Below are positions 34,101 to 39,649 of a stretch of 39,649 bases of DNA, one piece after another. The translations under genes and the position numbers were made by a program. The DNA lies in NCBI GenBank assembly GCA_964517495.1, contig CAZFER010000060.1, positions 1 to 39,649 on the forward strand, given 5' to 3'. Origin of the DNA: CAZFER01 sp964517495 (GTDB taxonomy: Bacteria; Hinthialibacterota; Hinthialibacteria; Hinthialibacterales; Hinthialibacteraceae). Numbering within the stretch: position 1 is the first letter of the stretch; the number at the start of each line of letters is the position of its first letter. Under the pieces are notes generated by a model. That model did not search any database. It was not told the origin of the DNA and saw nothing but the letters and a program-made list of their open reading frames with translations.

Positions 34101-36074
34101 TGTCCTGACTTAGGATCGAAAAGTGAACCGGTGGTCAAGTTTGAAAACCTCGAATTTGTGGATGCTGGAAAAGTATCTTATGTCATTCGAGGAGGTGGAG
34201 CGATTTTATTGACCAATACTCGTGGTAAAGTATTAACCAAATTCCCCTTCATTCCGTCTGGGGCAAAACTTTATGTGAAAGATGGAGATAAATGCCCCTC
34301 TGGCGAAACGATCGCTGAATGGGATCCACAAAAAGTTCCCATGATTGCTACCACGGAAGGAAAGGTCAGTTTTAACAACTTGAATGTAAAAGACCTTGAA
34401 AAAGATGGAGATGAACGCATTGTGCCTGCTGGCATCACCAATGTTGAATTGGTGATTACGAAAGGTAAAAATTCAACATCCTTGAACTTGCAGCCCGGAC
34501 ATCGATTGATGGTCAAGGAAGGCGATCAGGTAAAAATCGGTGACCTGTTGGCCTATCATAAAACTCCAACGATGGCCAAGAGCGAAGGAAAAGTGCGTTA
34601 CCGGGATATTATCGAAGGGGTGACCATCAAGCGTGTATTGGATCCCATCACCAATAATCTAAAGTCCGTTATTACAGATTACAGTGGTGAACGGGTTCCT
34701 CGTATCGCGGTGGTGGATCGAAGCGAACAAACGATCGAAGAATATACGCTGCCAGTAGGATCGGTTCTCGCCGTTGATGATGGAGCTGATGTTTTAACCG
34801 GAGTGATTCTGGCTCATACTGATCAGCTGGTTGATCATTTCAGGCAATTATCGACCGGTATTTCCCTCGGGGCTATCATCATGGTCGCCGATGGCGAGGA
34901 GATCGCACGTCGTGGTAATAATGTTTATCGGGTAGGTGACAATCAGACTGAACCAAATAACATTATTGCACGCTGGGATCCTTATTTTAAAGCCGAAATC
35001 GCCTCGATGGATGGAAAATGTAAGTTTGATCAGGTCATTGAGGGTGTAACCATGCGCCGTCAGCATACGGAGGGGAGCACGGTCTCTCAAATGATCATCA
35101 TGGAGCATCGCGAGGACAAACATCCATCGATTATTATCCAAAAGCGCGGGAAAGAGCCGGAATATCATCCCCTGCCTGCAGGTGCTCATATTACTGTCAA
35201 TGATGGTGATGAAATTTACGCGGGTGATATTTTAGCCAAGATTCCGAAGGAAACCTTCAAATCACGTGATGTGACAGGTGGTCTGCCCCGAGTGGAGGAA
35301 CTGTTTGAAGCAAGGCGCCCCAAACAGCGTGATTTGGCGATTATCACCAAAATTGATGGTTGGGTGCGATTGCCAAAACCCGAAGAAATTGATGAAGAGA
35401 TTGAAAAGAAACTGGAGAAGAAGCGCAAACGTGGAACTCGTATCATTCTTATTACCGACAAGGATGGAGAACTCCTGGCAGCGCACGAATTGGATGCTGG
35501 CAAACACGTTATTGTCAGTGATGGCGACTGGGTTTCGACGGGTGATAAATTAGTGGACGGATCAATTGATCCCCACGAATATCTGGAAGTTATGGGTGAA
35601 CGCATCACTCAACAATACTTATTGAACGAAGTTCAGGAAGTGTATCGCTTGCAGGGCGTGAGTATTAATGACAAGCACATTGAGATCATCGTTAAACAAA
35701 TGATGAGAAAAGTCACTATCACCGATCCGGGTGACACCATGTTCTTGCAGGATGATGATATTGATCGCTTCTTTGTACGCCAGGAAAATGACCGGGTGAT
35801 GCAGCAAGGTGGTAAGCCTGCTCAGTTTAAGCCACGTTTACTGGGTATTACCAAGGCTTCATTGGGTACAGAATCGTTTATCTCCGCCGCTTCGTTCCAG
35901 GAAACAACCCGTGTGTTAACCCAAGCCGCTATTAGCGGGAAGGTTGATCACCTCTTAGGCCTGAAAGAAAATGTGATCATGGGCCATCTCATTCCCGCGG
36001 GAACGGGGTGGAGACACCATCATGAGTATTATCGGGAATTATTGGAAAGAGAACTTTCCCAAACAACAGCATAA
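31131..36074 (+). CDS. rpoC: DNA-directed RNA polymerase subunit beta-prime with expanded trigger-loop insertion
   Basis: A 1647-residue beta-prime subunit, about 240 residues longer than E. coli RpoC (1407). Zinc site 1 is C76, C78, C91, C94 (CACGKFKGIKHRGVVCDRCG), the catalytic magnesium motif NADFDGDQMAVH has D466, D468 and D470, and zinc site 2 uses C802, C876, C883 and C886. The bridge-helix and trigger-loop region ends at FHIGGTTSR (H924), and the conserved DVTGGLPRVEELFEARRPK resumes near residue 1380. The roughly 450 residues between are built of repeated beta-domains with motifs such as VKDGDKCPSGETIAEWDP, VKEGDQVKIGDLLAY and VNDGDEIYAGDILAKIP, i.e. an enlarged SI3-type insertion. 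A GGTAAGGAG ribosome-binding site precedes the ATG. Confidence 0.98.
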   Translation: MWKSLQTPAAKRREDEIRDINRVRSIRITLASSDQIRSWSYGEVKNPETIDYKTYKPKTDGLFCERIFGPTRDYECACGKFKGIKHRGVVCDRCGVEVTQSKVRRSRLGHIELEMPVAHIWFAKGVPSLMALLLDMSLKMLERVLYYEEYIVLDPGSTGLNFMEVISEREYMRLREEYGPDFRVGMGAEAIKEILMQLDLGTLATELRTEIREGKSKQRVKRSIKRLKVVEDFKGSTNKPEWMIMESLPVIPPDLRPLVPLDGGRFATSDLNDLYRRVINRNNRLRRLKEVRAPEVIIRNEKRMLQEAVDALMDNGRRGRPVKGSNNRPLKSLSDMLKGKQGRFRQNLLGKRVDYSGRSVIVCGPELRYNQCGLPKQMALELFEPFIIRRLEELDEVTTIRSAKRKIERGDPEVFDVLEEVIQNHPVMLNRAPTLHRMGLQAFQPILVEGKAIRLHPLTCTAFNADFDGDQMAVHVPLSSEAQSECRDIMLAVHNIIGPADGKPIATPSQDIVLGCYFLTKIRNPINGNLPWRFTDEREAIIAYDSGEIGLQDEIEVRISGTRLRTTIGRILFNDILPHNLRFTNKVMNKKTLSALVLDCYNNYGERRTATFLDGLKDLGYYYAKLGGISISLNDMVVPQRKQELIDEARKDVQVVIEQYEKGAITDIERYNKVIDRWIHTTDAVAESMMKELEEDNQGFNPIFIMADSGARGSKQQIRQLAGMRGLMSKPMKKLTGGIGEIIESPIESNFKEGLTVLEYFISTHGARKGLADTALKTAEAGYLTRRLVDVAQDMIITEEDCGTLNGLEVSEIKEGDQIIEALEDRVLGRTASEDIINPLNNNVIVKRGDEIDEDAAVVIGKCGIEKVQIRSVVACESPRGTCAKCYGRDLSRKQTVNIGEAVGIIAAQSIGEPGTQLTLRTFHIGGTTSRILEESEIRIRRNDDGLGGLRDGEKGIINYINLKLVTNRHGQLISVNNIGRPILLRSGIVCPDLGSKSEPVVKFENLEFVDAGKVSYVIRGGGAILLTNTRGKVLTKFPFIPSGAKLYVKDGDKCPSGETIAEWDPQKVPMIATTEGKVSFNNLNVKDLEKDGDERIVPAGITNVELVITKGKNSTSLNLQPGHRLMVKEGDQVKIGDLLAYHKTPTMAKSEGKVRYRDIIEGVTIKRVLDPITNNLKSVITDYSGERVPRIAVVDRSEQTIEEYTLPVGSVLAVDDGADVLTGVILAHTDQLVDHFRQLSTGISLGAIIMVADGEEIARRGNNVYRVGDNQTEPNNIIARWDPYFKAEIASMDGKCKFDQVIEGVTMRRQHTEGSTVSQMIIMEHREDKHPSIIIQKRGKEPEYHPLPAGAHITVNDGDEIYAGDILAKIPKETFKSRDVTGGLPRVEELFEARRPKQRDLAIITKIDGWVRLPKPEEIDEEIEKKLEKKRKRGTRIILITDKDGELLAAHELDAGKHVIVSDGDWVSTGDKLVDGSIDPHEYLEVMGERITQQYLLNEVQEVYRLQGVSINDKHIEIIVKQMMRKVTITDPGDTMFLQDDDIDRFFVRQENDRVMQQGGKPAQFKPRLLGITKASLGTESFISAASFQETTRVLTQAAISGKVDHLLGLKENVIMGHLIPAGTGWRHHHEYYRELLERELSQTTA

Positions 36075-36117
36075 GCTTGTAATGGTGAAAAATATCCTTT
36101 TTTTCCTTAAATAAGCC

Positions 36118-36146
36118 TTGACGAAGCGTTAGGATTTAGTTATTCT
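36118..36146 (+). promoter_or_regulatory. promoter of the str operon (rpsL-rpsG-fusA)
   Basis: TTGACG (36118-36123), a 17-base spacer and TATTCT (36141-36146). It lies 45 bases after the rpoC stop and about 150 bases before rpsL, so the ribosomal genes can be transcribed independently of rpoBC. Confidence 0.6.
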
Positions 36147-36195
36147 TTCACATTTGTGTCAAGTTTATAGAGATTTAAGTAATACTCCCGTTATA

Positions 36196-36225
36196 TAGGG
36201 ATGCTTTCATGAGGAAGCATCCCTA
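36196..36225 (+). promoter_or_regulatory. strong hairpin in the rpsL leader
   Basis: TAGGGATGCTT (36196-36206) pairs perfectly with AAGCATCCCTA (36215-36225) around an eight-base loop TCATGAGG. It lies between the promoter at 36118 and rpsL, and the sequence after it has no T run, so it is more likely a leader structure (protein-binding or mRNA-stabilising) than a terminator. It could still end part of the rpoBC transcription. Confidence 0.6.
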
Positions 36226-36295
36226 ATTTAACCGTCATTGTTTCATAGATAATTAATGTGATTTACGAAAATTTGATTAAAAAATCAGGAAAATT

Positions 36296-36670
36296 ATGCC
36301 AACGATCAATCAGTTAATTAAAAAAGGACGGAAGACGAAGAAGAAGAAAACTAAAGCCCCCGCCATGCAAGGTTGTCCGCAAAGGCGAGGCGTATGTACG
36401 CGTGTTTGGACCATGAGTCCAAAGAAACCTAATTCCGCCTTGCGTAAAGTGGCCCGTGTCCGGTTAACCAACGGAATTGAGGTGAACGCTTATATCCCAG
36501 GTGAAGGACATAATCTACAAGAGCACTCGATCGTGTTGGTGCGTGGGGGAAGGGTTAAAGATCTTCCCAGTGTCCGCTATCACGTTGTTCGAGGTGTGTT
36601 GGAATCAATGGGTGTGGATAAACGAAAGCAAGGCCGTTCAAAATACGGTACAAAACGTCCAAAGGAATAA
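36296..36670 (+). CDS. rpsL: 30S ribosomal protein S12
   Basis: A 124-residue S12, the normal length. The decoding-centre loops are conserved: SPKKPNSALRKVARVRLTNG, containing the streptomycin-contact lysine equivalent to E. coli K42/K43, and RGGRVKDLPSVRYHVVRG with the second lysine and the proline-aspartate region. The start MPTINQLIKKGRK is canonical, and AGGA precedes the ATG. Both key lysines are wild type, so no high-level streptomycin resistance is predicted from this gene. rpsG follows 21 bases downstream. Confidence 0.98.
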   Translation: MPTINQLIKKGRKTKKKKTKAPAMQGCPQRRGVCTRVWTMSPKKPNSALRKVARVRLTNGIEVNAYIPGEGHNLQEHSIVLVRGGRVKDLPSVRYHVVRGVLESMGVDKRKQGRSKYGTKRPKE

Positions 36671-36691
36671 ACCTGATTAGAGGAAACTATC

Positions 36692-37162
36692 ATGGGTAGA
36701 AAAACAAAAGCTGAACAAAGACTTGTTCTCCCTGATCCAGTCTATAATAGCGTTCTTGTAACCAAATTTGTCAATAACTTGATGATGAAAGGCAAAAAAT
36801 CCGTTGCGGAACATATCTTTTATACGGCGTTGGATGAGATTCAAAAGAAGACCAAACAAGAACCCTTATCCTTATTCAAAACCGCCGTTGAAAATGTAAA
36901 GCCGGAATTGGAAGTCCGCTCTCGAAGAGTAGGGGGGGCGACCTATCAGGTTCCCGTTGAAGTCCGTTCTGACCGGCGCCAAACGTTGGCGATTCGATGG
37001 TTGATCTCGGCCTCAAGAAGCCGAAATGAACGTGGCATGGTCTTTAAATTAGCGAATGAGTTTGTTGATGCCGCTAATAGTCAAGGCAATGCAATAAAGA
37101 AAAAACAGGATACCCATCGAATGGCAGAGGCCAATAAAGCCTTTGCTCACTATCGCTGGTAA
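36692..37162 (+). CDS. rpsG: 30S ribosomal protein S7
   Basis: A 156-residue S7 with normal length and sequence: LPDPVYNSVLVTKFVNNLMM, KPELEVRSRRVGGATYQVPV, EVRSDRRQTLAIRWLISASR and a C-terminal HRMAEANKAFAHYRW. It nucleates assembly of the 30S head. It follows rpsL in the classic str operon order. In E. coli S7 also represses translation of its own operon by binding the rpsL-rpsG spacer; that spacer is only 21 bases here, so the E. coli site cannot be present in the same form. Confidence 0.98.
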   Translation: MGRKTKAEQRLVLPDPVYNSVLVTKFVNNLMMKGKKSVAEHIFYTALDEIQKKTKQEPLSLFKTAVENVKPELEVRSRRVGGATYQVPVEVRSDRRQTLAIRWLISASRSRNERGMVFKLANEFVDAANSQGNAIKKKQDTHRMAEANKAFAHYRW

Positions 37163-37200
37163 TTCATTTTTACGAATAAATTGATTTTTAATCATAAAAC

Positions 37201-37253
37201 CTCATTGGCAGGATCACTATAGTTACGCTTTATGCCTAACTGCCAAGGATGAG
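37201..37253 (+). promoter_or_regulatory. hairpin that can cover the fusA ribosome-binding site
   Basis: CTCAT-TGGCAG (37201-37211) can pair with CTGCCA-AGG-ATGAG (37240-37253): 11 pairs with a three-base AGG bulge around a 28-base loop. The right arm contains AAGGATGAG, the only ribosome-binding site before the fusA ATG at 37259. If it forms in the mRNA it would limit fusA translation. Confidence 0.5.
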
Positions 37254-37258
37254 AAAAG

Positions 37259-39343
37259 ATGAGTTCTGTGAGTGCAAAATCAACAAAATTGACGTGGGTG
37301 CGTAATATAGGTATTGCTGCCCATATCGACGCCGGTAAGACCACAACTACCGAGCGTATCTTATTTTATACTGGCCGCACTCACAAAATGGGTGAAGTCC
37401 ATGATGGTACAACTGAAATGGACTGGATGGAGCAGGAGAAGGAACGAGGTATTACCATAACCTCGGCAGCCACTTACTGCCAATGGAAAAAATACCAAAT
37501 CAATATCATTGATACTCCCGGCCATGTGGATTTTACCATTGAGGTTGAACGTTCCTTACGGGTGTTGGATGGTTGTGTGGTTGTTTTCTGTGCAGTAGGC
37601 GGTGTTGAACCCCAATCGGAAACCGTGTGGCGGCAAGCCGACCGTTATTCGGTCCCACGATTGGCCTTTGTCAACAAAATGGACCGTGTGGGAGCGGACT
37701 TTGACCGGGTGCTTAAACAGATATCCGACCGTCTGGGCGCCAAACCACTTCCTCTCCAAATTCCCATTGGATTTGAATCTTCGTTTTGTGGTGTCGTGGA
37801 CCTTATCGATATGAAAGCCCGAATTTGGCAGGAAGGGGCGGATGATTTTGGTACCACTTTTGAAGATACGACTATCCCTCCTGAACTGCAAGAAAAAGCC
37901 AATGAAGCACGAGAACAGATGCTCGAGGCACTTGCAGATGTGGATGAGCAGATTTTAAAGAAATTTCTGGAAGGGGAATACATCGATCGGGAAGAAATCG
38001 CCCAGGCTATTCGAAAGGCCACTTTACATAGTGGATTTGTTCCCGTTTTGTGTGGTTCTGCCCTTAAAAATAAAGGGGTTCAATTATTACTGGATGCGGT
38101 TGTTGACTTTTTACCTTCCCCATTGGATGTTCCTCCCGTGGTGGGATTGAATCCCGATACACATCAAGATGAAGTTCGTGAAGCAAGAAAGGATCATTCC
38201 TTGGCCGCTCTGGCTTTCAAGTTAATGTCCGATCCTCATGGGCGGCTCACGTTCTTGCGAATTTATTCGGGTGTGCTCAAATCGGGTATGGCTGTTCATA
38301 ATGCCACCAAAAGTAAGAAAGAAAAAATTGGCCGTTTGCTTCGAATGCATGCAAATAAACGTGAAGAGGTTAAAGAAGCGCAAGCAGGTGATATCATTTG
38401 TGCAGTGGGGCTAAGCCATACAACCACTGGCGATACATTAACTGATTTTGATCACCCCATTTTACTGGAAGCGCTAAGTCTGCCTGATCCTGTTATTTCG
38501 GTTGCCATTGAACCCAAGACAGTCGCAGATCAGGACAAACTAACTTCAGCTCTGGATCGTATGGCAGAAGAAGATCCCACTTTCCGTGTCATGGTTGATG
38601 AAGAGACTGGCCAGACGATTATTTCGGGAATGGGTGAATTGCATCTTGAAATTATTGTCGACCGTATTCTTCGTGAATACGGGGTGAAAGCCAATGTCGG
38701 CAAGCCTCAAGTTGCCTACCGGGAGACCATCAGAAGTACGGCATCTTATGAAGAAATTTATCAGCGCCAGCATGGCGGGAAAGAACATTTTGCACATGTC
38801 ACATTAGAAGTCTATCCGCGAAAAAGCGGAGAAGGGTTTAAATTTGAAAGCCTGGTAGACGATGTGACAATCCCAAAACCATTTGTGGATGCAATCGAGA
38901 ATGGTTTAAAAGAACATCTTCAGAGTGGGGTCTTATTGGGATACCCTATTTTAGATATTGGGGTGAAATTGACGGGTGGATCGTTCCATGAGGTTGACTC
39001 TTCTGAAATGGCATTTACAATTGCTTCTTCTATTGCGTTTCGAGAAGCGATGGAAAAAGCTGATCCCGTCTTACTCGAACCGATCATGTCGATTGAAATT
39101 GTTTGCCCGGAAGAATTTATGGGCGATATTCTCGGCAATCTGAACTCCCGCCGGGGTAAAACCTCTGGCTTTGATCAACGAGGTGGTTCACAAATAATTC
39201 GGGGGCATGTGCCGCTTTCCGAGATGTTTGGGTATGCAACCAGCCTTCGATCACTGTCACAGGGACGTGCGACTTATTCCATGCAATTGTCCCACTATGA
39301 AGCCGTCCCCGCGGAGATTCAAAAGCAGCTTGTTGTGAGATAG
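37259..39343 (+). CDS. fusA: translation elongation factor G
   Basis: A 694-residue EF-G with standard length and all five domains. GTPase motifs: AHIDAGKTTTTERIL (G1), RGITITSA (G2), DTPGHVDF (G3), NKMDRVGAD (G4) and CGSALKNKGV (G5 region). Domain II starts near ALAFKLMSDPHGRLTFLRIY, and domains III-V include SGMGELHLEIIVDRILREYG and RRGKTSGFDQRGGSQIIRGH. It translocates the ribosome after peptide bond formation. It lies about 96 bases after rpsG, separated by the hairpin described above. No duplicate or truncation is visible. Confidence 0.98.
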   Translation: MSSVSAKSTKLTWVRNIGIAAHIDAGKTTTTERILFYTGRTHKMGEVHDGTTEMDWMEQEKERGITITSAATYCQWKKYQINIIDTPGHVDFTIEVERSLRVLDGCVVVFCAVGGVEPQSETVWRQADRYSVPRLAFVNKMDRVGADFDRVLKQISDRLGAKPLPLQIPIGFESSFCGVVDLIDMKARIWQEGADDFGTTFEDTTIPPELQEKANEAREQMLEALADVDEQILKKFLEGEYIDREEIAQAIRKATLHSGFVPVLCGSALKNKGVQLLLDAVVDFLPSPLDVPPVVGLNPDTHQDEVREARKDHSLAALAFKLMSDPHGRLTFLRIYSGVLKSGMAVHNATKSKKEKIGRLLRMHANKREEVKEAQAGDIICAVGLSHTTTGDTLTDFDHPILLEALSLPDPVISVAIEPKTVADQDKLTSALDRMAEEDPTFRVMVDEETGQTIISGMGELHLEIIVDRILREYGVKANVGKPQVAYRETIRSTASYEEIYQRQHGGKEHFAHVTLEVYPRKSGEGFKFESLVDDVTIPKPFVDAIENGLKEHLQSGVLLGYPILDIGVKLTGGSFHEVDSSEMAFTIASSIAFREAMEKADPVLLEPIMSIEIVCPEEFMGDILGNLNSRRGKTSGFDQRGGSQIIRGHVPLSEMFGYATSLRSLSQGRATYSMQLSHYEAVPAEIQKQLVVR

Positions 39344-39347
39344 GGGG

Positions 39348-39427
39348 ATTTCGGTTCTGATTAATATGACCGAAATAATGATTGGGATTTAAAACGGTGG
39401 CCAATTATAAGGTTGGTAATAACCGTT
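39348..39427. repeat. two hairpins in the fusA-tuf spacer
   Basis: The first, ATTTCGGT (39348-39355) with ACCGAAAT (39369-39376), begins four bases after the fusA stop and has a 13-base loop. The second is two-tiered: AACGGT (39393-39398) with ACCGTT (39422-39427), and inside it CCAA (39401-39404) with TTGG (39413-39416). Neither is followed by a T run. They may stabilise the fusA 3' end or partly terminate. Confidence 0.4.
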
Positions 39428-39543
39428 CTCTTGAATAGATCGAAATTAGTAACGTCACAGTAAAATTTGAATCCTACCACTGTGGATTACTATGTTTTCC
39501 GAGGGTGATTAGTGATCCAAATGGTAAGACGGATCGTTTATTG

Positions 39544-39570
39544 TTGACAAAAAAACTTTCACGTTATTGA
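39544..39570 (+). promoter_or_regulatory. candidate promoter for tuf
   Basis: A perfect TTGACA (39544-39549) followed, after a short 15-base spacer, by TATTGA (39565-39570). It lies just before the GGAGG ribosome-binding site of tuf, so the leader would be very short; the -10 match is weak. Confidence 0.35.
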
Positions 39571-39594
39571 TGGAAGTGGAGGATAAAAAGAGTT

Positions 39595-39649
39595 ATGGCG
39601 AAGCAAAAATTTGAACGGAAAAAGCCTCACGTGAATGTGGGGACAATTG
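39595..39649 (+). CDS. tuf: translation elongation factor Tu, 5' end only
   Basis: The window ends 18 codons into this gene. MAKQKFERKKPHVNVGTI is the conserved EF-Tu N-terminus, just before the GHVDHGKTT nucleotide-binding loop. A TGGAGGA ribosome-binding site lies upstream. It follows fusA by about 250 bases, the classic str operon order. Confidence 0.95.
   Translation, partial: MAKQKFERKKPHVNVGTI

Overview
The window looks like a chromosomal segment of an uncultivated, Gram-negative-type heterotrophic bacterium with a moderate-GC backbone (28 of 60 bases are G or C in the line at 17341). Three things suggest this. It carries DUF1501 and DUF1549/DUF1553 protein families that are abundant in Planctomycetes and related lineages. 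It carries exported, partly Tat-dependent, pectin-directed enzymes. Its RpoC has a very long insertion inside the trigger loop, a type of insertion absent from Firmicutes and Actinobacteria. The phylum cannot be fixed from the sequence alone; PVC/FCB-related or candidate phyla such as Hydrogenedentota, Sumerlaeota or Hinthialibacterota are all plausible.

Layout. 1-9100 holds mixed genes: a DinB-fold protein, an exported coiled-coil protein, a succinate-semialdehyde-type aldehyde dehydrogenase, a DUF1549/DUF1553 plus DUF1501 operon, an exported esterase, a small charged protein and a GntR/FCD regulator. 9100-15470 is a plant-polysaccharide accessory region: a decayed formylglycine-generating-enzyme fragment, a Tat-exported aldo/keto reductase, a pectate lyase pseudogene lacking its catalytic core, a GH5-like glycosidase, a GC-rich rhamnogalacturonan-lyase-like protein and a truncated AraC regulator. 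15532-21425 is one tight operon: split transketolase (two genes), a glycerol-kinase-like FGGY kinase, a periplasmic sugar-binding lipoprotein, a DUF2291 protein and an RbsC-type permease, with no ATPase gene. 21565-24590 holds an intact DUF1593 protein and a GC-rich pectate lyase. 24877-25424 is a ParD/ParE-type toxin-antitoxin pair. 25430-26034 holds decayed copies of a pectate lyase and a DUF1593 gene, followed by a HAD phosphatase. 27249-39649 is the informational block rpoB-rpoC-rpsL-rpsG-fusA-tuf (tuf is cut by the window edge).

How it fits together. Exported lyases and glycosidases would cut pectic polymers outside the cytoplasm, and the operon at 15532-21425 would import and metabolise a released monosaccharide. 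The pairing of a split transketolase with a glycerol-kinase-like FGGY kinase resembles the apulose kinase / apulose-4-phosphate transketolase route for D-apiose, a branched sugar of rhamnogalacturonan II and apiogalacturonan. This is an inference; no apiose isomerase gene is present here. The region shows gene turnover: at least four decayed gene remnants, two GC-rich genes whose signal-peptide ends are AT-rich like the host, and a toxin-antitoxin pair, all directly next to the rpoBC-str core.

No tRNA, rRNA, CRISPR array, insertion sequence or transposase was recognised.
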